This document shows positions 34,484-43,170 of a DNA stretch of 64,000 bases, piece after piece. The stretch's first letter is position 1. The number at the start of each line of letters is the position of its first letter. The notes below the pieces were generated by a model. The model saw only the letters and a program-made list of their open reading frames with translations, did not search any database and was not told where the DNA came from. The stretch spans positions 1-64,000 of the forward strand of contig CAVSIP010000005.1 of the NCBI GenBank assembly GCA_963728075.1. The letters run 5' to 3'. Source of the DNA: CAVSIP01 sp963728075 (GTDB lineage: Bacteria > Actinomycetota > Actinomycetes > JAFAQI01 > DASSKL01). The translations under genes and the position numbers were made by a program.

Positions 34484-36076
34484 TCAGGACTTGCCGAGCA
34501 CCCAGAACCGGAAGATGTAGTCCGGGGTCAGGGTGTCCTTCAGCCCGGTCACGTTGCCGTGGGTGATGGCGATCTGCTGCCCCTGCCAGACCGGCAGGAT
34601 CGGCGCGTCCGCCACGGACTTCTCCTGGATCGCCTTGAAGTCCGCGACGCGCTTGGCCTGGTCGGTCGTGCCCTGCTCGTCCTTGAGCAGGCTGTCGATC
34701 TCGGGGTTGTCGTAGTGGTTGTTGAGGAACGAGCCGGACCCGAAGAACGACGCGACGTAGTTGTCGGTGTCCGGGTAGTCGGGGAACCAGCCCATCTGGT
34801 ACGCCGGGCACTTGTCGCTCAGGCAGTTGCCGGTGTACTGCTCCCACTCCGTGGACTGCAGGTCGACCTTGAACAGCCCGCTGCCCTCGAACTGCCGCTT
34901 GATCTCGGTGTACTCGTCACTCGACAGTGCGCCGTAGTGCGACGGGGTCCACCAGATCTGGATGCTGACCGGCGTCTGCACCCCGGCCTTCTGCAGCTCC
35001 GCCTGCGCCTTCGCCTTGTCGCCACCGGTGCCGAACTCCTGCTGGTAGACGTCCTCGTGGCCGGCGAGGCCCTTCGGGACCATGGAGTACAGCGGCTCGA
35101 CGGTGCCCTGGTAGACGTTGTCGGCGATCGACTTGCGGTCGAGGAGGTACGCCGCCGCACGGCGGATCGCCAGCTTCTGCGCGTCGGTCCCACCCGGCAT
35201 GGTCTTCAGGTTGAACACCAGGTAGCGGATCGCGCCGCCGGGGCCGCTGACGACGTTGATGCCGCTCTTGCCCTTGAGCTGGTTGATCGCCGTCGGGGAC
35301 AGGCCGGGGTAGACCACGTCGACCTTGCCCTGCTCTGCGTCGAGCTTGAGGGCGTTCTCGTCCTGGTAGTACTGGATGACGACGCCGCTGTTGTTGACCT
35401 TCAGGTCACCGCCGTAGTTCTTGTTCGGCACGAACTGCGCGACCTGGTTGGGCTGGTAGCTCTTCAGCTCGTACGGACCGGAGCCCACGATCTTGTCGTC
35501 GGCGATCTTCTTGTCCGCCGGGAAGACCTTGTGGTCGACGATCGCGCCCGCACCCGTGGAGAGGATGTAGTTCCACAGCGCGTTGGGGTTCTCCAGGTGG
35601 AACACCACGGTCTGCGGGTCCGGCGCGTCGGTCTGCACCTTGCCGAGCAGCGACGACGGGCCGCTCGGGTCGTTGATCTTGATGACGCGGTCGAAGGAGA
35701 ACTTCACGTCCTCGGAGGTGAGCTCGTCGCCGTTGGAGAACTTCTGCCCGGACTTGATCTTGCAGGTCCAGGTCTTGAAGTCCGCCGACGGGTCACAGGA
35801 CTGCGCCGCGTCCGGCACGGTCTTCTCCGTGCTCGGGTCGACCCGGACGAGCGTCTGGTAGACGTTGTAGACGACGTTCCAGCTGGGCAGGTCGTACGAG
35901 CCGGCCGGGTCGAAGGAGACCGGTTTGTCGGTCGACCCCCAGATGATCGTCGAGCCGGACGAGCTGCTGCCGGCCTGGTTCGAGCCGCCGCTGCCGCTAC
36001 TGCCCCCACCACAGGCCGCGGCGGTCAGCGCCACCCCTGCTGCGAGAGCGAGAAGCCGGGCCCTGCGTATGCGCAT
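34484..36076 (-). CDS. Oligopeptide-binding lipoprotein (SBP family 5)
   Basis: This exported receptor captures peptides or similar ligands for the importer. ATG 36076 is chosen because GGGAG lies 6 nt upstream. It gives a lipoprotein signal (RIRRARLLALAAGVALT) with lipobox TAAAC, then a Gly/Ser-rich tether. The roughly 530-residue mature protein follows the SBP_bac_5 pattern (KPVSFDPAGSYDLPSWNVVYNVYQ, ...CKIKSGQKFSNGDELTSEDVKFS, RRAAAYLLDR). Ligand specificity cannot be read from sequence; di/oligopeptides are the default guess. Confidence 0.92.
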   Translation of the reverse strand: MRIRRARLLALAAGVALTAAACGGGSSGSGGSNQAGSSSSGSTIIWGSTDKPVSFDPAGSYDLPSWNVVYNVYQTLVRVDPSTEKTVPDAAQSCDPSADFKTWTCKIKSGQKFSNGDELTSEDVKFSFDRVIKINDPSGPSSLLGKVQTDAPDPQTVVFHLENPNALWNYILSTGAGAIVDHKVFPADKKIADDKIVGSGPYELKSYQPNQVAQFVPNKNYGGDLKVNNSGVVIQYYQDENALKLDAEQGKVDVVYPGLSPTAINQLKGKSGINVVSGPGGAIRYLVFNLKTMPGGTDAQKLAIRRAAAYLLDRKSIADNVYQGTVEPLYSMVPKGLAGHEDVYQQEFGTGGDKAKAQAELQKAGVQTPVSIQIWWTPSHYGALSSDEYTEIKRQFEGSGLFKVDLQSTEWEQYTGNCLSDKCPAYQMGWFPDYPDTDNYVASFFGSGSFLNNHYDNPEIDSLLKDEQGTTDQAKRVADFKAIQEKSVADAPILPVWQGQQIAITHGNVTGLKDTLTPDYIFRFWVLGKS

Positions 36077-36130
36077 GCTGACTCCCGGGATAAGCCTCAT
36101 GATGACGAGGACGGACTAACACCGTCGGGC

Positions 36131-36159
36131 ATCAAACAGGTACGGGCAGGTGAACGCAA
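36131..36159 (-). promoter_or_regulatory. Candidate opp promoter
   Basis: On the minus strand TTGCGT (36159-36154) and TTTGAT (36136-36131) are separated by 17 nt and lie about 55-80 nt upstream of the oppA start. Both are partial matches to the vegetative -35/-10 consensus. The gene upstream (acetyltransferase) ends at 36210, so this gap is the natural place for an operon promoter. Confidence 0.35.
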
Positions 36160-36209
36160 GAAGAACGACCTGATCGGCGCGTCACCGTGACCAGGACGTG
36201 ATGCCGTCC

Positions 36210-37049
36210 TCAGAACAGGACCGAGGCGAACGCACCCACGTCCCGGAAGCCCACGCGGGCGTACGCGCGGCGGGCCGGAGTGTTGAAGTCGTTGACGTAG
36301 AGGCTGACGACGGGGGCCACGCTGCCGAGGCACGCGCGCACGACCGTCGCCATGCCCGCCACGCCGAGGCCCGTGCCACGCACGGCGGGGTCCACCCAGA
36401 CGCCCTGTACCTGGCAGGCCTCGCGGGTGGTCGCCCCCACCTCCGCCTTGAACAGCACCCGGCCGTCCTCGATCCGGGCGAACGAGCGGCCGGCGGAGAT
36501 CAGCTCGGCGACCCGGGCCCGGTAGAGCGCTCCTCCGTCGCCGGCCATCGGCGAGACGCCGACCTCCTCGGTGAACATGGCGACGCACGCGGGCATGAGA
36601 ACGTCGAGCTCGTGCGGCCGCACCCGGCGCACGGCCGGGTCGCCGGCCAGGTCGGGCTCGCGCTCGGTCGCCATGAGCGGCTGGCAGGCGCGCACCTCGC
36701 GAGCACGGCCCCACGCAGCCTGCAGCAGCTCCCACAGCGGGAGCACCAGCTCGGCGGGCCCCACGATGGACGAGCAGCGGCGGCCCTGCCGGCGGGCGCG
36801 CTCGGCGAACGCCGCGACCGCCGCCTCGCTGCCGGCGGGGACGAGGTTCGCCCCCGAGTAGCACAGCGCCTCGAGCCGGCCGGACGAGTACCAGCCCCAG
36901 ACCTCGGCGCCGAGCCGCCAGGCGTCGAGCCCCGCTGCCTCGATCCGGGAGAGGACGAAGACGTTCGCGACCGGGTCGCGGCGCAACAGCTCCAGCGCCG
37001 CGCTCTCGTCCCTGTCCTCGAGCACGCGCAGGGACGCCGTACGCAGCAT
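36210..37049 (-). CDS. GNAT acetyltransferase with N-terminal DUF4081 domain
   Basis: The 279-residue protein has an N-terminal domain (SLRVLEDRDESAALELLRRDPVANVFV) of the DUF4081 type and a C-terminal GNAT domain (VQGVWVDPAVRGTGLGVAGMATVVR, LYVNDFNTPARRAYARVGF). This two-domain family sits next to ispG in many actinomycetes, so it is part of the conserved block. Its substrate is unknown. It starts at ATG 37049, 8 nt after ispG ends. Confidence 0.85.
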   Translation of the reverse strand: MLRTASLRVLEDRDESAALELLRRDPVANVFVLSRIEAAGLDAWRLGAEVWGWYSSGRLEALCYSGANLVPAGSEAAVAAFAERARRQGRRCSSIVGPAELVLPLWELLQAAWGRAREVRACQPLMATEREPDLAGDPAVRRVRPHELDVLMPACVAMFTEEVGVSPMAGDGGALYRARVAELISAGRSFARIEDGRVLFKAEVGATTREACQVQGVWVDPAVRGTGLGVAGMATVVRACLGSVAPVVSLYVNDFNTPARRAYARVGFRDVGAFASVLF

Positions 37050-37057
37050 GGGGCCGG

Positions 37058-38239
37058 TCAGCCGACCGTGACGGACGGCTCGCCGCCGGCGGCCGCCTCA
37101 TCCATGTCGCCGGCCAGCTCCATCGCCAGCTCGACAAGCGTCTCGACGATCTGCGCCTCGGGCACCGTCTTGACGACCTCGCCCCTGACGAAGATCTGGC
37201 CCTTGCCGTTCCCGGAGGCCACCCCGAGGTCGGCCTCGCGCGCCTCGCCCGGACCGTTGACCACACAGCCCATGACCGCGACGCGCAGCGGCACGGTGAG
37301 CCCCTCGAGCCCGGCGTGGACCTTGTCGGCGAGCTCGTACACGTCGACCTGGGCGCGGCCGCAGGAGGGGCAGGACACGATCTCCAGGCCGCGCTGGCGC
37401 AGGCCGAGCGACTCGAGGATCGCGATCCCGACCTTCACCTCCTCGACCGGAGGCGCCGACAGCGAGACCCGGATGGTGTCGCCGATGCCCTCGGCGAGCA
37501 GCGCACCGAAGGCGACCGCCGACTTGATCGTGCCCTGGAAGGCCGGGCCTGCCTCGGTGACGCCGAGGTGCAGCGGGTAGTCGCACTGCGCGGCGAGCTG
37601 CCGGTAGGCGTTGATCATCACGACCGGGTCGTGGTGCTTCACCGAGATCTTGATGTCGCGGAAGTCGTGCTCCTCGAACAGGCTCGCCTCCCACAGCGCG
37701 CTCTCCACGAGCGCCTCCGCGGTCGGCTTGCCGTGCTTGTCGAGCAGCCGCTTGTCGAGGGAGCCGGCGTTCACGCCGATCCGGATCGGCGTGCCGTGGT
37801 CCTTCGCGGCCTTCGCGATCTCCTTGACCTGGTCGTCGAAGGCCTTGATGTTGCCGGGGTTCACCCGCACCGCGGCGCAGCCGGCCTCGATCGCCGCGAA
37901 GACGTACTTCGGCTGGAAGTGGATGTCGGCGATCACGGGGATCTGCGACTTGCGCGCGATGTCGGGCAGCGCGTCCGCGTCGTCCTGGCTCGGGACGGCC
38001 ACGCGCACGATCTGGCAGCCGGACGCGGTGAGCTCGGCGATCTGCTGCAGGGTCGCGTTCACGTCGGCCGTGACCGTGGTGGTCATCGACTGCACGGACA
38101 CCGGGGCACCCCCGCCGACCGGCACACCCCCCACGTCGATCTGGCGGGACTGCCGACGCGGCGCCACCGGTGGCGGCGGCACCTCCGGCATGCCCAGGCC
38201 CACGCTGGTGGGCCCGCCTGACTGGGAGATCGCGGTCAT
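37058..38239 (-). CDS. ispG: 4-hydroxy-3-methylbut-2-en-1-yl diphosphate synthase
   Basis: IspG (GcpE) reductively opens MEcPP to HMBPP in the non-mevalonate isoprenoid pathway, using a [4Fe-4S] cluster and ferredoxin/flavodoxin electrons. The 393-residue protein shows SVQSMTTT, VRVAVPSQDDADAL, VRVNPGNIKAFD and the cluster ligands in SCPSCGR and GCVVNGPGEA. A Pro-rich N-terminal extension of about 25 residues is typical for actinobacteria. dxr, the committed-step gene of the same pathway, is two genes upstream. Confidence 0.96.
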   Translation of the reverse strand: MTAISQSGGPTSVGLGMPEVPPPPVAPRRQSRQIDVGGVPVGGGAPVSVQSMTTTVTADVNATLQQIAELTASGCQIVRVAVPSQDDADALPDIARKSQIPVIADIHFQPKYVFAAIEAGCAAVRVNPGNIKAFDDQVKEIAKAAKDHGTPIRIGVNAGSLDKRLLDKHGKPTAEALVESALWEASLFEEHDFRDIKISVKHHDPVVMINAYRQLAAQCDYPLHLGVTEAGPAFQGTIKSAVAFGALLAEGIGDTIRVSLSAPPVEEVKVGIAILESLGLRQRGLEIVSCPSCGRAQVDVYELADKVHAGLEGLTVPLRVAVMGCVVNGPGEAREADLGVASGNGKGQIFVRGEVVKTVPEAQIVETLVELAMELAGDMDEAAAGGEPSVTVG

Positions 38240-38249
38240 GGCTCCCCTC

Positions 38250-39470
38250 CTACCCGCCGAACGGGTTCTTGATCGGGTTCACGATGTCGCTGAGCAGCAA
38301 CAGGACGGACAGGCCGATGAACAGCGTCACCACCAAGTATGCCGCCGGCAGCAGCTTGGCCAGGTCCACGCGGCCGGGATCCGCGCGACCGACCAGCCGG
38401 TAGACCCGGCTGCGCGCCTCCTCGAAGCCCATGACCGCGAGGTGCCCGCCGTCCAGCGGGAGCAGCGGCAGCAGGTTGAAGATGCCGACGAACACGTTGA
38501 GGCCGGCGATGAGCAGCAGGAACGTCCCGATCCGGTCGAACAGCGGCGCCTTCTGCGCCAGCGCCTCCCCGCTCACGCGGCCGATGCCCACCGGACCGAC
38601 CAGCCCGTTGGCGTCACGCTGGCCGCCGCTGATCGTGGTGTGGAACAGGTTCGACACGGCGCCGGGCAGGTTGCCGAGGGCGGTGAACGTCGCCGTGGTC
38701 AGCTGACCGAAGGCCTGGCCGGTCTTGCCGACCGCGGCCAGCGGGCCGTACCGGTGCGCCTGCTCGGTGGCGGAGACGCCCAGCACGCCGACGGTCTCGG
38801 TGCCCCCGCCGTGCGCGGCGGGACGCTTCTGCGCAGCGAGGTCGATCGGGCGGGTGATCCGCTGCCCGTCGCGCTCGACGGTCACCGTCGCGGCCCCCGG
38901 ACCGTGGTCGCGGACCCGCTGGGAGAACGTGTCCCAGCTGCTGACCGGATGACCGTCGAAGCCGACGATGCGGTCACCGGCCTGCAGGCCCGCGGCCTGG
39001 GCCGGCGACGGCGGCAGGCCCGCACAGGCGTCGGCCGTCGGCGCGGTGGTCACGTCCGCGGGGACACACGCCGAGACCTGCTGCACGCGCAGGCTGAGCT
39101 CGGGCAGCCCGATGATCCCGACGACGGAGAACAGCAGCCCGAAGGCGATCACGAAGTGCATGAACGAGCCCGCGCCGAGCACGACCGCGCGGCGGCGGGC
39201 GGGCTGGCGGTAGAACGCGCGCTCCTCGTCGCCCGGCTCGACCTCCTCGAGCTGGGTCATCCCGACGATCTTCACGAAGCCACCGGCCGGGATCGCCTTG
39301 ACGCCGTACTCGGTCTCGCCCCGGCGGAACGACCACAGCGTGGGGCCGAACCCGGCGAAGAACTGGGTCGCCTTCATGCCGAAGGCCTTGGCCGTGACGA
39401 GGTGACCGGCCTCGTGCAGCAGGATGGACAGCAGGAACGCGGCAACGAACGCCACAACGCCGACGGTCAC
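38250..39470 (-). CDS. Site-2 membrane metalloprotease (M50, RseP/Rip1-like)
   Basis: This intramembrane zinc protease probably performs regulated cleavage of anti-sigma factors or membrane proteins. The 406-residue protein has the zinc motif H19-E20-AG-H23 in the first helix, GYGVKAIPAGGFVKI-like segment, a PDZ domain (PAQAAGLQAGDRIVGFDG), and the second motif PLLPLDGGHL near the C-terminus with flanking helices. The start is GTG 39470, coupled to the dxr stop (GTGA). This matches the Rip1 locus of other actinomycetes (dxr-rip-ispG). Confidence 0.92.
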   Translation of the reverse strand: MTVGVVAFVAAFLLSILLHEAGHLVTAKAFGMKATQFFAGFGPTLWSFRRGETEYGVKAIPAGGFVKIVGMTQLEEVEPGDEERAFYRQPARRRAVVLGAGSFMHFVIAFGLLFSVVGIIGLPELSLRVQQVSACVPADVTTAPTADACAGLPPSPAQAAGLQAGDRIVGFDGHPVSSWDTFSQRVRDHGPGAATVTVERDGQRITRPIDLAAQKRPAAHGGGTETVGVLGVSATEQAHRYGPLAAVGKTGQAFGQLTTATFTALGNLPGAVSNLFHTTISGGQRDANGLVGPVGIGRVSGEALAQKAPLFDRIGTFLLLIAGLNVFVGIFNLLPLLPLDGGHLAVMGFEEARSRVYRLVGRADPGRVDLAKLLPAAYLVVTLFIGLSVLLLLSDIVNPIKNPFGG

Positions 39471-40669
39471 TGCTGCTCCTGCCTGTCGATGAGCTCGCGC
39501 GCCCGGCGGCGCGCGCGGTCCTCCGCATCTAGAACATCGGCAACGTCCGGTTGGTTCCCCAGTCGCGGATCGTGCTCACCCACGACGGCCGCGACGGTGT
39601 CGACGATGCCGAGGAACGGCAGCCGCCCCGAGAGGAACGCGGCCACGCACTCCTCGTTCGCCGCGTTGTACACGGCGGGGGCCGTACCGCCCGCCGTACC
39701 GACCTCGCGGGCGAGCTGAACGGCCGGGAAGGCCTCGTCGTCCAGCGGCAGGAACACCCACTCCTGCGACCGCGTCCAGTCCATCCCCGGTGCGGCGTCG
39801 GGCACCCGGTCCGGCCAGCCGAGCCCGAGGGCGATCGGCAGCCGCATGTCCGGCGGGCTGGCCTGCGCGAGCGTCGAGCCGTCCCGGAACTCGACCATCG
39901 AGTGCACCACCGACTGCGGGTGGACGACCACGTCGATCCGGTCCAGCGGGAGGTCGAAGAGCAGGTGCGCCTCGAGCACCTCCAGGCCCTTGTTCACCAG
40001 CGTCGCCGAGTTGATCGTCACGACCGGGCCCATGTCCCACGTGGGATGGGCCAGCGCCTGCTCGGGGGTCACCCCGGCCAGCTCGTCGCGCCGGCGACCG
40101 CGGAACGGCCCGCCGCTGGCCGTGAGCACGAGCCGGCGCACCTCCGCCGCAGTGCCGCCGCGCAGGCACTGCGCCAGCGCGGAGTGCTCGGAGTCCACCG
40201 GGACGAGCTGCCCCGGCCGGGCGCGCTGCTTGACCAGCGGGCCACCGACGATGAGCGACTCCTTGTTCGCGAGCGCGAGCGTGCGCCCGGCCGACAGCGC
40301 GGCCAACGTCGGGCGCAGACCGATGGAGCCGGTCATCCCGTTGAGCACGACGTGGCACGGCCAGCCGGCGAGCTCCGTGGCGGCGTCCGGCCCGGTGAGG
40401 ATCTTCGGTACGGGATGGTCACCGGCGCTGTAGCCGCGCTGCTGGGCCGCGGCGTACAGGGCGAGCAGGACGTCCTGCGCAGCGCTCGCCTTCGCGACCG
40501 CGACGACCTCCACCCCGAACTCGAGCGCCTGGCGGGCCAGCAGGTCCGGCCGGTCGCCGCCCGCTGCAAGGCCGACGACCCGGAAGCGGTCCCGGTTGCG
40601 CGCGATGACGTCGAGAGCCTGGGTGCCGATCGAACCGGTCGATCCGAGCAGCACGACGTCACGAGTCAC
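39467..40669 (-). CDS. dxr: 1-deoxy-D-xylulose 5-phosphate reductoisomerase
   Basis: Dxr converts DXP to MEP with NADPH, the committed step of the non-mevalonate pathway. The roughly 400-residue protein has the NADPH loop LLGSTGSIGTQALDVI, LALANKESLIVGG, the metal/substrate region PVDSEHSALAQCL, TASGGPFRG and NSATLVNKGLEVLEAHLLF. Start is GTG 40669 (VTRDVVLLG) by comparison with the family; ATG 40687 is 6 codons upstream. The divergent amidohydrolase starts only 43 nt away. Confidence 0.95.
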   Translation of the reverse strand: MTRDVVLLGSTGSIGTQALDVIARNRDRFRVVGLAAGGDRPDLLARQALEFGVEVVAVAKASAAQDVLLALYAAAQQRGYSAGDHPVPKILTGPDAATELAGWPCHVVLNGMTGSIGLRPTLAALSAGRTLALANKESLIVGGPLVKQRARPGQLVPVDSEHSALAQCLRGGTAAEVRRLVLTASGGPFRGRRRDELAGVTPEQALAHPTWDMGPVVTINSATLVNKGLEVLEAHLLFDLPLDRIDVVVHPQSVVHSMVEFRDGSTLAQASPPDMRLPIALGLGWPDRVPDAAPGMDWTRSQEWVFLPLDDEAFPAVQLAREVGTAGGTAPAVYNAANEECVAAFLSGRLPFLGIVDTVAAVVGEHDPRLGNQPDVADVLDAEDRARRRARELIDRQEQQ

Positions 40670-40711
40670 CCCTGCAGTGTCCCGCATCCGCCCGGTGGCA
40701 GTCTGGCGCGC

Positions 40712-42349
40712 ATGGCCGGCGAGCTCCTGGAACGCGCACTCGTCCTGCACGGCGGGCGCGTCATCACGCTGTGGGAGGACCTTCCCGCCGCGACGTCGAT
40801 CGCCCTGCTCGACGGGCAGGTGCTGGCGGTCGGCGACGACCTGCACCGCGCGCTGCCGCGGGCGCGGCACGTGCACCTGGCCGGCGGCACCGTCGTACCG
40901 GGCTTCCACGACGCGCACAACCACATGGCCGGCTACGGCCAGTCGCTGGGCGAGCTGCGCCTGTCGGCACCGCCGATGCGCACGGTCGACGACGTGTACG
41001 ACGCGGTGGCGCAGGCCGCCGCCCGTCAGGAGCCGGGAACCTGGATCGTGGGCCAGGGCTACGACCAGAACAAGCTCGGCGGGCGGCACCCCACCCGGGA
41101 GGAGCTCGACCGCGTGGCCGGCGCGCACCGGGTCTGGCTGAAGCACACCTCCGGCCACATGTGCGTGGTCAACTCCCGGGTGCTCGACGAGCTCGACCTC
41201 GACGCCGTGCCCGAGGGCGGAGAGGTGGTCCGCGACGGCGACGGCAGGCCCACCGGCCTGCTCCGCGAGCAGGCGCAGCTGCTGCTGCGCCCGCTGACCT
41301 ACCCGGCGGGCCTCGACGAGCTCGTCACGGCGGTGGGACGTGCCGCGCAGCGCTACGCCGAGCAGGGCATCACCGCCTGCCAGGAGGCCGGCCTCGGCGG
41401 CGGCTGGATCGGCCGCACGCCGATCGAGGTCGCGGTCTACCAGGAGGCACTGGAGCGCGGCGTGCTGCCCGTACGGGTCACCGTGATGCCCGCTGCGGAG
41501 ACCCTGCACGAGATCGCCGGCGCAGGGTTCGGTCTCGACCTCGGCATCCGCTCCCGGCTCGGCGACGACCGGTTGCGGCTGGGGCCCGTGAAGGTGTTCG
41601 CCGACGGCTCCCTGATCGGGCGCACCGCGGCGATGTTCGACGACTTCGCGGACGACCCGGGCAACCACGGCTACCTGCAGCATCCCGTGGAGTGGCTGCG
41701 CACGGTCATCACCGAGGCGCACGCCGCCGGCTGGCAGGTCGCGACCCACGCCATCGGCGACCGGGCCGTGGCCACCGTGCTCGACATCTACGAGCAGGCG
41801 CTGGCCGCGCGGCCGCGCGCCGACGCCCGGCACCGGATCGAGCACTGCGGCGTCACCCGGCCGCAGGACGTGACGCGGATCGCCCGGCTGGGCGTCGTGC
41901 CCGTACCCCAAGGGCGGTTCGTCAACGAGATCGGGGACGGCATGCGCGCCGCGCTCGGTGAGGAGCGCACCGCGTGGGCGTACCGCCAGCGCAGCTTCCT
42001 CGACGCCGGCATCGTGGTCCCCGGCAGCTCCGACCGGCCGGTCGTGGACGGCACGCCGCTGAAGGGGATCGCCGACCTCGTCCTGCAGCGCACGTCCACG
42101 GGCGAACCGTTCGCACCGCAGGAGGCACTCTCCCCGGTCGAGGCGCTGCACGCGTACACGGTCGGCTCGGCGTACGCCGTGCACCGGGAGCACCGGCAGG
42201 GCCGGCTCGCGCCCGGCATGCTCGCCGACCTCGCCGTCCTCGGCGACGACCTCACGACGGTGGACCCGGAGCGCATCGCGGACATCGAGGTCCTCGCGAC
42301 GCTGGTCGGCGGCGCTGCGGTGCACGACGGTCCCGGCCTGTTCGGCTAG
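40712..42349 (+). CDS. Amidohydrolase family protein (YtcJ-like)
   Basis: The 545-residue protein belongs to the amidohydrolase_3 group. It has a start strand (LVLHGGRVITLW), the metal motif GFHDAHNHM, TSGHMCVVNS, KVFADGSLIGRTAAM (carboxylated-Lys region), THAIGDRAV, HRIEHCGV and the final GSDRPVV-type Asp (SSDRPVVDG), consistent with a metal-dependent hydrolase. Physiological substrates of this group are mostly unknown. The ATG 40712 start has no clear ribosome-binding site. It is followed 42 nt later by an alpha/beta hydrolase gene on the same strand. Confidence 0.88.
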   Translation: MAGELLERALVLHGGRVITLWEDLPAATSIALLDGQVLAVGDDLHRALPRARHVHLAGGTVVPGFHDAHNHMAGYGQSLGELRLSAPPMRTVDDVYDAVAQAAARQEPGTWIVGQGYDQNKLGGRHPTREELDRVAGAHRVWLKHTSGHMCVVNSRVLDELDLDAVPEGGEVVRDGDGRPTGLLREQAQLLLRPLTYPAGLDELVTAVGRAAQRYAEQGITACQEAGLGGGWIGRTPIEVAVYQEALERGVLPVRVTVMPAAETLHEIAGAGFGLDLGIRSRLGDDRLRLGPVKVFADGSLIGRTAAMFDDFADDPGNHGYLQHPVEWLRTVITEAHAAGWQVATHAIGDRAVATVLDIYEQALAARPRADARHRIEHCGVTRPQDVTRIARLGVVPVPQGRFVNEIGDGMRAALGEERTAWAYRQRSFLDAGIVVPGSSDRPVVDGTPLKGIADLVLQRTSTGEPFAPQEALSPVEALHAYTVGSAYAVHREHRQGRLAPGMLADLAVLGDDLTTVDPERIADIEVLATLVGGAAVHDGPGLFG

Positions 42350-42391
42350 CCGTGGCTGAGGTTACCGCGCCGTGGGGCGGTTACCCTCGCC

Positions 42392-43150
42392 GTGATGACC
42401 GCCGTGGACACCGGTGCCCCCCTGCGCCTGACCACCAGGGACGGCGTCTGCCTCGCGGCCCGCTGGTGGGAGCCGGCCGGCGAGGCGCAGGCCGCCGTCG
42501 TCCTCGCGCACGGGTTCACCGGGTCGATGCAGGAGCGCGGGCTGGTCGCGCTCGCCGAGGCGCTCCACGGCGAGGCGCGGGCCGGTCTCGACGTGCTCGT
42601 CTACGACGCCCGCGGCCACGGCGCATCGCAGGGTGACTGCACGCTCGGCGACCTCGAGCAGCACGACGTCGCCGCCGCGGTCGCGGAGGCGCGCCGGCGC
42701 CACGACCGCGTCGTGGTCGTCGGCACGTCGATGGGGGCCATCGCGGTCCTGCGGTACGCCGCGACCGACCCCGACCTGGCCGGGGTGGTGACCGTCAGCG
42801 GCCCGGCTCGCTGGCGGATGCCCCGCTCGTGGCAGGGCCTGGCGGCCGCCGGCCTGACCCAGACGGCGGTCGGCCGGCGGCTGCTGGCGCGCAGCGCCGG
42901 GGTACGGGTCGCGCGCGGCTGGCGCTGGCCGGAGCCGCCCGTACGGCTCGCCGCACGCCTGAGCGCCCCGTACGCGATCGTGCACGGCACGGCCGACCGG
43001 TTCATCGCCCCGCGCGACGCCACGGAGCTGTTCACCGCGGCCGTCGAGCCGCGCCGGCTGGTGATGGTCCCGGGCATGGGGCACGCCAACGAGCCGGGGG
43101 CCGAGCACGCGGTGGTCGACGCCGTCCGGTGGGCGCTCGCCGCCCGCTGA
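42392..43150 (+). CDS. Alpha/beta hydrolase
   Basis: The 252-residue serine hydrolase shows the oxyanion region LAHGFTGSMQERG, YDARGHGASQG, the nucleophile elbow GTSMGAIAV, a short cap segment (about 135-175), the acid HGTADRFIAP and the catalytic His in MGHANEPG. The fold is clear, the substrate is not; esterase or lipase activity on small esters is a guess. The start is GTG 42392 followed by ATG 42395. It converges with the DegV gene. Confidence 0.88.
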   Translation: MMTAVDTGAPLRLTTRDGVCLAARWWEPAGEAQAAVVLAHGFTGSMQERGLVALAEALHGEARAGLDVLVYDARGHGASQGDCTLGDLEQHDVAAAVAEARRRHDRVVVVGTSMGAIAVLRYAATDPDLAGVVTVSGPARWRMPRSWQGLAAAGLTQTAVGRRLLARSAGVRVARGWRWPEPPVRLAARLSAPYAIVHGTADRFIAPRDATELFTAAVEPRRLVMVPGMGHANEPGAEHAVVDAVRWALAAR

Positions 43151-43170
43151 CCCCACCCGGTCGTGAGCGG

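Noticed and set aside
34484..36076. Riboswitch upstream of the opp operon
   Set aside because: The leader is only about 55 nt between the candidate -10 and the start, and I see no structured aptamer-like sequence.
39551..40711. Extended plus-strand start for the amidohydrolase
   Set aside because: The upstream part is antisense to dxr. Family similarity begins near MAGELLERALVLHGG at 40712.
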